From the NCBI RefSeq assembly GCF_022201045.2, contig NC_068564.1, positions 28,549,001 to 28,613,000 of the forward strand: DNA of 64,000 nt, in the 5' to 3' direction. The DNA is from Citrus sinensis (lineage: Eukaryota; Streptophyta; Magnoliopsida; Sapindales; Rutaceae). A program made the translations under genes and the position numbers. Shown one piece after another: positions 1-12,296 of the stretch. The notes under the pieces are model-generated. The model had not been told where the DNA came from and did not search any database. It worked only from the letters and a program-made list of their open reading frames with translations. Positions within the stretch are counted from its first letter, which is position 1. Every line of letters begins with the position of its first letter.

Positions 1-544
1 CTGTCACATTTGCCGCCAAAAGAGACAAACCAAACTTGGATCCATGTCAATGTAACCGCGAGGAATTCACATACAGTACAGTTGGCCAGGCTCGAAAAGT
101 CAAAAAGGGTATAAGGGGCTCGCGTGTTACTGAGATGAAAATGACTTAAAATCTATAATTGATGTTAAATAGAATTCCTTATTACTGTGAAAATAGGCGG
201 TTGGTTGAGAAAAAGAGATAGTTAATTAAAAGTACATGTTTATCAAATGCTACTGAGTTTTTCAACAGTTGCTATCAAAGAAGGTAAAGCAAACTACTAT
301 GCATTGTGTTTGCACAGTAAATTGTGACACTAAATTCATTCACAGAAACATGATCCATGATGATCGGCAAAGTTCACTTGGAAAGGAAAATTACAGATTG
401 ATAACAAATAACAAAAGTAGGATTACAATTAATTTACAAGTACTACTTGGACATATATAGTTTCACAAACTAACTGAAGTTTAGATTATATATACACACA
501 TCTATGCATACGAAAAGCTGAAAACAGAGCATGCAAGAACAAGA
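1..544. other. Intergenic, left edge
   Basis: AT-rich sequence with no convincing coding potential. It is probably the 3' flank of the minus-strand proline-rich gene that ends at 545. A 63-codon open stretch on the + strand (269-460) has no recognisable domain. Confidence 0.5.
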
Positions 545-1012
545 CTAGAACAAAAGAGCAAATGAAGCAAGAAACATCATAATGGACACTAAAAAGATTG
601 TGGGAAAAGGGGTAGGTAAAATACTGTCACTTGGAAAGTAGGTGTAAGTATTTGGAGGGGCAGGAGGGATGTAAGTATTTGGAGGGGGATAACGGCAGCA
701 CTGAGGTGGAAGAGGAGGGCAGTTGCCTTGATCTAGAGGGTCAGGCGGCGGAGGAGCTCCGTATGACGGATAAGCGGAGGCTGGCGGCGGCGGAGCTCCA
801 TATAGAGGGTACTCGGAGCCTGAAGAAGGCGGCAGAGGGGGGGACATACCGTGGCAGTTGACACAGTCACCTCGTTGGGGCAACTCATCATGTTTGGAAA
901 TCGCCCTTGAGTTTGCAAAATCAAAATGAACAAACACCAATATTGTCCAAACAAGTGATAGATAAATGATAACAGGATTGTTTGGTCGAACCATGATTTC
1001 CTTACTTTTCAA
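545..1012 (-). CDS. Small secreted proline-rich (extensin-like) protein
   Basis: Single open frame of 155 codons. The N-terminus has a hydrophobic segment (about residues 13-33, IIYLSLVWTILVFVHF) that looks like a signal peptide or anchor. The middle is rich in SPPLPP, YGAPPPP and YPPPN motifs, the hydroxyproline substrate pattern of cell-wall glycoproteins, with two CxxC/CC cysteine pairs (CVNCHG and QCCRYPPP). The C-terminus ends in a hydrophobic tail (about residues 134-155), suggesting a GPI-anchor signal. This fits the short plant proteins annotated as leucine-rich repeat extensin-like or hydroxyproline-rich, although no LRR is present. The role is presumably in the wall or at the plasma membrane surface. 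A second Met at residue 7 could be the true start. No intron is needed. Confidence 0.75.
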   Translation of the reverse strand: MKSKEIMVRPNNPVIIYLSLVWTILVFVHFDFANSRAISKHDELPQRGDCVNCHGMSPPLPPSSGSEYPLYGAPPPPASAYPSYGAPPPPDPLDQGNCPPLPPQCCRYPPPNTYIPPAPPNTYTYFPSDSILPTPFPTIFLVSIMMFLASFALLF

Positions 1013-3752
1013 ATACTGAGAAGCAAGAAAGAAAGAGTTTGTCTGATTGAAGAAATTTTAACAAGAAGAAATACCGACAGTACTCTCTTGAGTTTTCCGC
1101 TTGATAAATGTAATGGGGGGGTTTGATTATGAAGAAGATTCTATACTTTCTTCTGAATTTCGGTTCTGGTGCCGCATGGCAGACCACCTGTCGGGTTTTT
1201 GTAGAGTAGTCCACAAATTGGTTTTGCATGTGGATCCCCCTGGCTACAGATGCAAGAAAAAGATAAAGCTTTGCCTTTATTAATTCATCCTGAGCCACAA
1301 ATAGAAAATAGAAAATAGAAAATGGAAAATGGAATGATCATCATTCGAGTACATACAAAATTTCGTAGAGGAGAAAATTGTTTTTCAAATTGTTGGAAAC
1401 CGACTTGTTTTGAGCTCAGATATTTAGAGACTGCATATGTCTAACTAATACGCTGTTAAGAGTAATTTGCATGTCTTGCTTCGAGGATTCTATTTCACCA
1501 ACAAAATTAGCTTAGGCTCCGTTTAGTTCATGGTACAACTTTCTAGATGAGTTTTTGTCCGTAAAATTTTTCTGAGTAGAGTTTTTTTATAAAAAAATTT
1601 AATTGCTTAGTTGTAAATTAGACATTTTATTAAAAATTATAAAATTATATTAATATGTGAATTTTTTATAGTTATGTTATAAAAATAATGAAATAAAATT
1701 GTTAAATAAATAAAGAATATTTTAGACATTTTACTATTTTAAAAAAAAAAGTTTTTCAATCAGTACTCCAAAAGCTCATTTAAGCTTTTACTAATACTTG
1801 AAAAATAGTTTATTTAGTTTTTAAAAACTCTACTAAACAAACCAAATAACAACAAAAAATTTGATAAGAGTTTATGAGATTAAATAAATATTTGTAATCA
1901 TTAAATAAGTCATACCAAACACCAAACAGACACTTACATTATAAATATATATATAAAAAATCTATCATAATAACATTAGTCAATTGTACTATAATATTTT
2001 TGAAAATTGTAACAATGAGTACAGATTTTTGTACGGATGTTGAATTCACTGAAGTTGAGGCTATGAATTTTTGAATCAAAATGGCAAAAGACTCTGGTTT
2101 TTATGCCACTAATTGTTGAATTAGACTTAAGAACTGTGGTCAGTTTAGTGAAAGACTTAGAAAGATGCATGGAGGAAATATCATGGTTAATTATCGAGAT
2201 TTAAAATTTTATAGTTGTGAAAGATCACTTCAAAATCAACCATGTATTGAGAAGTAGTAATGAAACTACTTCATAGAATAGCTAAATATGTTGTTACCAA
2301 TCCAAGTTGTGTAATTTGGTTAGAGGAAATTCCAACTCATGTAAATAATTTACTTTTGAGTATCTAATTGAAGTTTTCTATTTCTAAAAAAAATAAATTA
2401 AAAAAAAAACAACACTTTCATTCATGATAGCAAGGAAAATTGGTCATGGCTACCCCATATGACATAATAGTAAATATATGATCAATTATTATTAAGAGTA
2501 AATTCATGGACTGCATTCTGTATATTCAGTAGTTCTTAATATCAATTATTGTAATGTAAATAATTATTTACAAAGATAGAAATTTCAAGCAACTTCTGCC
2601 AAGAAAACTCATAAATAATTTCCAAATTTAAGCATAATGTGTCTCCACAAATAGAAGGAGCGTCTCTCGCTATGGCCTTATGGGCTCATGGCAAGAACAA
2701 TTGGCCATGGCTACCCCATCTCTGCTTTTCTCGTTTGGAAGCATTAAATTGTAATAACTAATATGCCATGCACACTTTATTTCAAACCATGGTCAATCAC
2801 AACAATGATGATAAAGCTCCGCAAATTTGAATTTTGTAAACAACCCTATCTCAACTCAAAATTGCCGTGCTTTTAGAAATTATGTTGCCAAATGTCACTT
2901 CTTTCCTTGACAATTTACATCAATCTTGTCACACGTTTTCAAAAAAAAAAAAAAAAAAAGAGTGATAGTGAATAAGATTTAAATTTAAATTGTGAGCGAA
3001 TTTACTAAATAAAAATATTTTAAAAATTATTTAGCCAGTCCATGAAGTAATTTTTTAATCTAAAAAAAAAGGTTATTATTTGGCAATTTAACACCAACAT
3101 CTCTGCTATTAAAAATTATGTTTATCACACATTTTCTTGGCTTCACATTGCATAAAATGTATGAACAATAAATTCACAGAAAATACTAGTTAAGAGATAT
3201 ATATAAATGTACTTAAATCTTTCAATTATATACATCGATGAATTTCCAACCAATTCAATAGATAACACATAAGATGTCATATTATTAAATATCTCAATTG
3301 AGTATCCAAAACGAGTAAGTATAATTTTACTCGACAAAAATTATCTATTTAATTGGATAATTTCCAGCAAACGCCCCAGGGACACTATTGTCATAAACCA
3401 TCACATTGCAATGGTTGCAGAGGAAATGACATTAACGCCACATATTGTTTTAATTCATTATTAGGGTTTAAAAATATAATTAAGAACTATACTAAATCAA
3501 ATTATAATTTAGTAAAATAAGTAATGGACATTAAAGTAATTGCGTCCATGAAAAATTCTTTCCCATATATGCAGTGAAGCTGAATGTCATTTGGCTTTTG
3601 GGGTCTCCTTAAAAGAAGCAAAAGGCTTCTTCTAATAAGTGCTTTTGAGCAAGAAAAAGAAAAGCAGAAGAACAAAGAAAGAAAAGAAACAGGAGCACAG
3701 GGACACGGAAAAAGGGCCCTGAGACAACTTGGTATTAGAGAAACCAACAGCC
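1013..3752. other. Intergenic region between proline-rich gene and SRT1
   Basis: AT-rich, without supported genes. It holds one Tourist-like MITE (1515-1933, listed separately). A phrase of about 25 bp (aattggYcatggctacccc) occurs near 2437 and again near 2699, probably a worn local duplication. There is a poly-A run at 2940-2959. The 5' leader of SRT1 lies at the right end. Confidence 0.5.
1515..1933. mobile_element. Tourist-like (PIF/Harbinger) MITE
   Basis: A 419 bp AT-rich element with no coding capacity. Its ends are imperfect inverted repeats: GGCTCCGTTTAG at the left against the reverse complement of CAAACAGACAC at the right, with about 16 of 25 terminal bases matching. It is flanked by TTA on both sides (1512-1514 and 1934-1936), the 3 bp target site typical of PIF/Harbinger. 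Family assignment rests on the ends and target site only. The TIR divergence suggests an old insertion. Confidence 0.55.
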
Positions 3753-6700
3753 ATGTCTTTAGGCTATGCAGAGAAGCTTTCTTACATTGAAGATGTGGGC
3801 AACGTTGGAATGGCTGAATTTTTCGATTCACCTCAAATTTTGCAAGAAAAAGTGAGGCGTTTTTCTTTCGTTTTAGTCCATTTTGACACTTGGGTTGGTT
3901 TTTCTTTTTTTTTGGTTAGAGTTTTGTTTGTTTTCATGATTTTTTTATTCTTGCAGCTGTACCCATCAATGCTTCTTAGGTTTTTATGTTAAAGTACTGC
4001 CGCAATATGGCATATGTTTGCTATGAGCCTTTGTCTCTGACCTGTATTATGTTGTTTGATGAGATCTGGTATGTGGATAATGGCTTTTGAGCTCATTAGA
4101 AGTGAATTTTGCTAGTTGTAACGGTGCTTGAATTGAAAATTAGTGGTGGGTTGGTACTTCTCTAAGGATTTGGTTATGTTGTTTCTTTGGCAATCATGGT
4201 TTATTTATTGAAGCAATGTTAATCAGTTGCAGGTCAGTTGATGGGAATGTGCAATGTTTTTTATTTACTATATGATTATGCTGGATATGGGTTGAGCAGA
4301 GAGATGAGTTGTATTTGAAGAATGGTAATAGAGTGAATTATGCTTTTTATCGTCGACTGTTGAAGAAAGACATTCGTTGGTTAGCTTGAGATTGAATTTT
4401 ACAACAATGTGGATCATGATTGATCTATGTTCGGCTAAGACTAGGCCCATTGAATGGCTGGGGATTGCTAGTCACCTAGGGTTTTTATATGCGAGTCTGG
4501 TTTTTTATTGGTTTTAGGCTCATATGTCTTGATATTCCGCTGCTGAGTACAGTAGCTGAGCTAGAACTTAAAGATGGGCCAAAAAGGTGGGTTGAGTGAG
4601 TAGACCTAGAGGTTATTATGTATGTTCTATTTAAATGCTTAGCACTCTCCATTTAATTCAGTAGAACTATTATTAATCTGTCATAATCTTTTCTCTAATA
4701 TGGTTCATCTTTTAAGGGCTTTTGGTACTCATTTTTTTTTCCCCTTCAAACAAAATGATATGATTGTCTCATGTTTTATGCTTTTTATGCTAACCTGAAG
4801 TTGTTTTCATGTTTATGAGGGCAGATTGAACAACTTGCCAAATTAATACAGAAGGTTCGAATCTGTAGTAACCTGGACTTCTTGTTTGTGTTGTTTTTGT
4901 TATTTATCTGCATCAGCCTCTTTAAGATGTCTGTTTGTACTTGCAGAGCAAGCATCTAGTGGTGTTTACAGGTGCAGGAATCTCAACTTCTTGTGGTATA
5001 CCTGATTTTCGAGGTCCAAATGGAATTTGGACACTGCAGGTGAATTTGTCAACTTTATTTGATTCCAGGATTGTTATGGATTCCTTGTTCTTTTTTAGGA
5101 TAACATCTGTTCAGTAATGATGCTCCCTCAATATCTTTCAATAAACTTTGAATAGGATAAGCAGTTTATGGGAATTGCTTGATGAGTGATTACCATAGAT
5201 ATACCACAATGCTCTCAGCTGTCCCATCTAGACATATGATGGCTAGTTCCACATGTGTGCACCTCTTCTCATCTAGCCTATAATTTGATTTTGACCATGT
5301 TTTGACTACTTGACCTTGTCTGCACTGGAGCACTCCTCAGAATTTTCAAATTATTTCTATTGATGTACTTTGATATTGGCTTTAAGTAGTAACAGCAACA
5401 TGTGTTGAGGGTAGAGGTATTTTGAGCATGAAGTAGGAGGGATCCTATAAGATATTAAGAAAAATGTGGAAAATGAAAAGTAATACCCAGACTATATTTT
5501 AGGGCTCATGTTAGTAGCAATTAGAATGCTTCTAATTTGATGATATAACTTCTTTCCCAAGTATTTCACTTTGGAAATAGGTAGGTGGAAAACGTTCATG
5601 GAACATGAATGGTGGCATCTTACATAAGCAACCAATAGAAAATAATTGTAGTCTAGACACGGACACAGATATGGGTATTCATAGTTGACTATGATGAAAT
5701 TATAGGTGCCTTTTTTAATTTATTTCTCTGAATGGAATTATTCCATGGAATAAGTGGTCGATATGATGGTATACTGCCATTTCCTTTCGAAGCTGTTTCT
5801 AGAATTCTGTATCATACTGCACGTTACTATGGCTTGCATTAGCAGTAAGCAATATAATCATAACTGTGTAAACTTCTTCCTGATTCACTTTTACTGAATA
5901 TAGCGTGAGGGAAAACCCTTACCTGAAGCTTCCCTACCATTTCATCGCGCTATGCCAGGCATGACTCACATGGCTTTGGTTGAATTAGAGAAGGCTGGCA
6001 TTTTAAAGTTTGTTATTAGTCAGGTAGATCTCTGTCATTCCATTCTTCAGTCATCTCTCTTATATTTTCTACATCTATGAAATACTTCATTTTGATGATG
6101 CTCAAGTAAAGTTTACCTTTTTCATTATTTATTCTACTGAATGCCTGTTTGTCAAATTTGAAGCTGGTGCTGTCGTTACCTGCTGCTAACTCCACTTTTC
6201 ATTCAGTTTATTCACTGAGTTTGGATGAAATCTATTGTTCCTCTTTAGTTTTCTAGAAATGGATCATGAATTCTTTCTAGAATAAGACATGTCAGCTTAG
6301 GTATCTGATTCAGTTTATATTTTTAATCACTTCTAAATGCTAGAATGTTGATGGCCTTCATCTTCGGTCTGGAATTCCAAGGGAGAAGCTTGCAGAATTG
6401 CATGGGAATTCCTTCATGGAGGCTTGCCCTTCATGTGGAAGCGAGTAAGACATGATCTTTATTTTAAGCCTAAGCTTATTCTTTAGATATAATGTGTGCC
6501 CTTTCATTACATAATTCCTTTTTTTGAGGCCTCATTGTTAAAGTGGTTACACAGAGCTTTTCTGTTTAATCAACTGTCAGTTGATTATATACTTAATGTT
6601 TTGTTTGCTATGCTTATATTTCTATTCTCAGAATATAATATTCTTACTAAAAATTTAAAGGTATTTCCGTGACTTTGAGGTGGAAACAATTGGATTAAAA

Positions 6701-9700
6701 GAGACATCACGACGTTGCTCTGATCTAAAATGTGGAGCAAAACTTAGGGATACAGTTCTTGACTGGGAGGTATTATGTTTCATACTCTATGGTTGAATCT
6801 TTACGTTTTTTTTTTTTTTTCCTTGCAACTGAAGAAATATTAGGCTGTTCCTGATACGTTTATAGACAATCTGGCCATTTCTTTTAAGTTGCATCACTGT
6901 GAATTTCTGTTAGTGAAGGATTATGCGTGAATATGTCTTCATAGTTTCCATAGTAAAAGCAAATTTATAGTCAAATCCTGTAGCATTGGTTAATATAAAT
7001 AGACTTGACAGACTTAAGAAGATAGCTTTGAGTATGAACGAAATTCTTAGGAGAGACAGCTGGCTCTATGGTCTTATTTTAGCTCATTCTGAATCCTCTG
7101 GAAAACAAAATAACTTCTGCTGAAAATTTCTCTCTCTGTGCAGGATGCTCTGCCCCCCAAGGAGATGAATCCAGCAGAAAAGCACTGTAAAATTGCTGAT
7201 GTTGTACTTTGCCTCGGTACTAGGTAGTAAAGGTTCTGTGATCAAGATTATTTTGTTTAACAGGCGGTCCTTTTTGGATTTGTTTGCATTACGACAATTA
7301 TGCAAACAATATTAACTGTACGTGTTTTAATCTTGAGGGTATACATCTGAGCTATGTATTGCTTCGATATGCATCAGTCATCTTTGATGATCCTTATGTA
7401 ATTAACATGACAACCTGATCCCTTACTCTATCATACCTTGATCATTACTCGACATGGGTCTTGTCAAAGCAGGTTCCTTACGGTTTTAATCTTCTGCAAA
7501 TAGTGGCCACTCTTTTTAGAAAATAGTTAGGCAGATTGCTTATAGATAAAAATTTACGAAAGGTGAACAAGATGTCGACTAGCCCCAAAAACACCCTTAG
7601 AATTTACAAATAAGAGAGCATCTCATAAATGAAAAAAGTTTATATCTTGAAAGGGCTAAACAGTATCGACATCTGAAGCAAAGGCAAAAACCTTCCCAAA
7701 AGACTTGCACTTTTGTAGCCCAAGGCTTTTACTATTGCACTAAAGAGTTGTCGTTATTTTGTGTCACCTTAACAAATGAATGTGCAGCATGCTAAAGACA
7801 ATTACATATACACCTTCACACATATTCATGATTACATTCTACAGTTTGCAGATAACTCCTGCATGCAATTTGCCTCTTAAATGTCTCCGAGGTGGGGGAA
7901 AGATTGTAATTGTGAATCTTCAGGTACTCCTCTGTGTTTAATTGCATGTACAGCTTACCTTTAAATTTTATATTTACTGCTCCGAACTTTTGTGCCACAA
8001 ATTTGTACTTTGTCTAATGAGAGTGCTGAGCTATACAAACCTTCGCGAAAGAATTATACCACAATCAGAAATTGTCATATTTACACCTCTAAAAATCACA
8101 TAAAATGCTGTAATTTTATGGGGATTATAAGTAATGCAATAACTAATTGTTGTTTCCCTGTTATATATATTTTTTGTAAGGCTATTGACTTTCATATCTT
8201 CTTGTTCAATGCTATTCTAGTTACCTTGTTTGCTGTGTTGTGTTGTGTTTCACAGAAAACTCCGAAGGACAAGAAAGCAAGTTTGGTGATCCATGGGTTT
8301 GTAGATAAGGTAATTGATTTTTCGTGTTGGGGCCGAATGATTTTCATTTGTTTCTTCCTCCTTTTCCTTTGGAGTTCCCCCCTTGGCTCTAAATTGATGA
8401 ATTAGCCTTAAAGTTGCATTTACCTAAAAGTTTTTATCTCCTTCAGTGCAGCTGAAGTTGAAAATCCACTTTAGAATATCAATATATTTTTGGTATTTGT
8501 TTACTGTTCTGCTAATTTTGCAGTGAAAACTGAAAAGTATACTTACCTGGAGCTTTTAGCTTATATATTCGCCTAAAGTATGCATTTCCAATATAATTCT
8601 CCTTGTCCATATATCCTATATTAATTTGAAAAAGAACAGGTTGTTGCAGGAGTGATGGACTTGCTTAATTTGCGGATTCCTCCATATATCAGGATTGACC
8701 TCTTCCAGATCATTGTAACACAATCTTTGAGTTCAGGTATCTTTTTCTGAGTTTGTAATCCATCAATTAATTATTCTGTCCAGGTATACTGAGAAGTACA
8801 TATTCATGCATGTTCTACATGCTTGGCCAATGCATTTTATTCTTCTTTTATGGTTCATCGACAAAATATAGAGAACATAATGTTACTAACCAGTCAATAG
8901 ATCTAATAGTTTTCTTGGGATTATCAATGGGAACTTTTTTGTTTTTATTGGATCTGGTGATAGAGCTTCTTCTTTGGCTGACCAGCTTTCGCGAGTCCTG
9001 TACGATGTCCCTTGTAAAACGAGCTGACCAGCTTTCATGAGTCTTGTACGACGTCCCTTGTAAAACGAGTTGTCTATGGCTTTCATGACTCTCATACCAC
9101 TTGCAAAATGATGTCTATTTGTTTCACTTAAGAATAAAATGCTTCCTGATCTATGTATTATGAGAACATATCAAAACCTTGAACCAAGAACCTTACATGC
9201 ATCTCAAATTAATCAAATTAAGTGAGCCAAGATTGTTGGCAGCGTGAAACATCTACCATTATTTTATTTGCCGTATCCAGCATTTTTGGCTTCAGTTTAT
9301 AGCTTTCTCACATGGTCCATTCATTGATATTACAGATAAAAAATTTGTGAACTGGACTCTTCGGATAACAAGTGTACATGGACAAACTGCTCAATTGCCA
9401 TTCATCAAGTCTGTTGAGGTGAATTTCCTTTGCCATGCCATTGTGCACATTTTCTTTTGGAATCACTCTCTGAAGTCCCTTTGATATCAGTCAAGCACCA
9501 TGTTCTTTGCCATGTTTTGGTTTTCTCTTAATGAAAATCAAGGACCACAGGATTTGATGGGAATGTTTTATTGGATTGCTTTTTTGTGAAGTCATGTGCG
9601 CAGCTTTCTGCTCTCATACATGCAGACTCACTATACATGTTAATTTTACTTCGCACAGCAACTGTTGACACTGTTGATTATATTGCTCATGATGCCTGTT

Positions 9701-10506
9701 TCAAATGGACATTGTTGTAGCTAATTCACGTGTTGTTGTTATCTTACCTACTCTTCAACTTTCTGCTTGATCTGCATCCTAGGTTTCCTTCTCAGACAGG
9801 CAAAAGTACAAAGAAGCTAGTTTGGATAAGCAGCCATTTCAGCTGAAAAGGTAAATCCAATCCAATCCTATCCTTTGTTAGACTCTGTAAAATACAATTG
9901 AAAAATTATATTTGTAGCTTACCTTTTTATTGAGAAAGATGGGTTTGATTTCATGCAAACATTTACATTTTATTCAAACTTGTTCTCCTCTCACATTTTC
10001 ATTTTGTCTATCAGGAGAACTGTTATTAATGAAACATTTGACATCAAGTTGAAACTCAACTTTAGTGATGGTTGTGGATGTCCTTGCACCCAAATTAATA
10101 TCCCTTTTGATTTTAAGGTGAGAGGAGTTAAGGAAGCCCAAATGAATTTTGTCATACTTGTTTGTATATTTCTAGGTGGCATTGTTATGCCAGCCTGACA
10201 ACATAACTCCTTATTGCTGTGCAGGTTCCGCCCAAGTGTTTTGAACTTGACAAGGACGACATATTCCAAAGGCTAAGAGAGACAGCATTTCAAGATTTAG
10301 GCTGTGGCCAGAATGAAGTAATTGAGAGAAAGGTCTTGTCATCCCCCAAAAGTGAGGTCACAGTCTATGCCATTGTAAGCAATGTCAAAACTTTTGAATC
10401 CAATTGTCTGAGTAACGGCGATCTGAAATGGCTAAAAGATGGTGTGAATGGTACTGAAACATCCAAGAAGCGGTCAAATAGTCGTAAGCGTAAATCAAGA
10501 TCGTAA
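3753..10506 (+). CDS. SRT1: SIRT6-type NAD-dependent protein deacetylase SRT1
   Basis: Class IV sirtuin, a nuclear NAD-dependent histone deacylase family. I place 14 coding exons: 3753-3851, 4825-4854, 4947-5039, 5904-6023, 6344-6444, 6661-6769, 7144-7223, 7845-7923, 8256-8309, 8640-8736, 9336-9418, 9783-9850, 10015-10117, 10225-10506. All have GT-AG borders and compatible phases, giving 465 aa (Arabidopsis SRT1 is about 473 aa). The N-terminus [16 protein letters not shown] is nearly that of Arabidopsis. Visible motifs are [15 protein letters not shown] (NAD binding), [12 protein letters not shown], the catalytic His in ELHG, two zinc Cys pairs (CPSCG and CSDLKCG) and CLGTS. The C-terminus is a basic [13 protein letters not shown] tail, likely a nuclear localisation signal. 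Arabidopsis SRT1 is At5g55760 and lies near NMNAT, as here. Exon 2 encodes only 10 residues. Confidence 0.95.
8977..9112 (+). repeat. 46 bp tandem duplication in SRT1 intron 10
   Basis: Two head-to-tail copies of a 46 bp unit starting gctgaccagctttc (8977-9022 and 9023-9068) differ at only a few positions. A third, worn partial copy follows to about 9112. The array is wholly intronic and does not touch the flanking exons. Confidence 0.8.
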
Positions 10507-12199
10507 GGTCTAGGCTTTCAATTTGGTACTTGTACATATGTCATAGTTCATCTGAATGAATGAAACCCGTAAGTTTGAACTGAGTGAATTTTGTTAGATT
10601 TCACACTCAGTCTCCCCCAGCAATGGGTTAGGATAGACGGCAACTTGATTCACCAGATTTTGAATGCTTAGATGACCCATAGCAGGCCTTTCTCAAAGAG
10701 CTGCTAGTGGTATCATTTATTCAATGTATAGTGACAAACACATTCTTAATGCAGTATACTTTCCCAGCTCCTAGGCTTCATGGTGAAATGCTATTAGGAC
10801 GACACATTCAATTGATTAAAGGTATTTTGGTTTCCCAAAAATTAAAAAAAAAAAATCCTTGGTAATTAAAAAGCCCTTACTACAAAGTGTCTTGTAAGCG
10901 TTTGCTTTTTTTCATTTTTCATTTTGTTATTTTTGGAAACAAAAAACAACAATTGGAGCAAAGAATGCTATTGCATTATAAGGTGCAAATAAAGTGAGTA
11001 AGTTTGAACTGACAGATTATGAAACCTATTAGACCAAAAGCACTTTGGAGGGCAACAGAAGTCCGAAGACCACTTAATTGACACTAGCGATTAAAATCTC
11101 CTTGTGCCACAAGATCCTATAATAACAATTCAGAATGCGATAAAAATATTGACAAGGGTCGAAACAAACGAGTTGTTTTGAAACCAAAAAAAAACATGGT
11201 GACGAAGAATTAAAAGATGTTCCGCTGCTCAATGGATATCGCTGGCTTAAAGTTATTATGCACATGTACGTCCGGTACATTAATATTGGGAATTCTTATT
11301 GAGTATGACGGATTAGTTTAACGGCTAGCTTCAACATTCGCCGATGCTTTATTGGCTCGAATTCAATAAATGGGTCATGAACATGATGTTTCAGAATTAA
11401 AACAAAATATGAGATGTCAATTCCACTACTTCATTTAATGAATTAATAATAAATTTATTGCGCACGACAAATTACAACTATTCATATTAAGATAATGATA
11501 ACTAGAATCATATATATATTGAAACATACCAAAATTTATTAATCTTTATTGTAATGTATTTCAATTTACTTACGTTTATCATAAATTCATTTCATACACA
11601 TATTATAAATTTGAAAACATACAAAATCATTTTGAGGAGTGGGTATAAAAGAAATATTTACATTGTGTGTGTGTGTGTTGGGGGGGGGGGGGGGGGGATA
11701 ATTCATCAACTTAAAAAGGAATGACTCAGCGTTGAAAATTGTAAAACAAAAGAATCACACAACCCAAAAAAAAAAAATGTCTTTATTAGGTTTTCTCACT
11801 AGAATTCTGTAAATTATTAAGACAAACCCATATATATTTAACCTCCCACAAAAAAAGAAAAAAGAAAAAAAAAATTCCACCAACTTCAAAAATAAATGCA
11901 TGGCTAAAGAAACACTCTTCAAATATGGCAAATTTCAAATTAACACCGAAAATTACCACACTCTCTCTCAAAGTTTCAAGTCTCCATAGTTAGGTTGTCA
12001 TTAAACAAGGCTCATTACTACCTTTTTGTAAGTATTTGAAAGAAAATCAATCTATTTGGGTTGTAAATTTTCCACCTTTTACTCCCGGTAAAAGCATCAA
12101 GTTCCCCAATCAGAGAGACCGTACTCACCGGCAATACTGGGTTATTTCTTGGTAAAAACGCCGTGTTTTCCCATTTGTGGTTTCCCAACGGAGCCTCTC
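10507..12199. other. Intergenic, SRT1 3' flank to LEC1-type promoter
   Basis: The SRT1 3' UTR probably occupies the first few hundred bases. The rest is AT-rich with several homopolymer runs and no supported gene. The right end is the upstream region of the NF-YB gene. Confidence 0.5.
11664..11697. repeat. (GT)n followed by an 18-base G run
   Basis: A short GT microsatellite runs directly into 18 consecutive G (11680-11697). This is unusual in such AT-rich DNA and could form a quadruplex. It could also be partly an assembly or sequencing artefact. Confidence 0.7.
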
Positions 12200-12206
12200 T
12201 ATAAAT
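12200..12206 (+). promoter_or_regulatory. Putative TATA box of the LEC1-type gene
   Basis: TATAAAT, preceded by CTC, lies 97 bp upstream of the chosen ATG. The spacing suits a leader of about 65 nt. Assigned by sequence only. Confidence 0.5.
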
Positions 12207-12296
12207 TCACTCGGCGGCTTATTGGTATATTGTCTGCCCAAACACAAGCCCTTAGAGAGAAATAAACTATATTATAAAATTATTTTGAGATAAGCT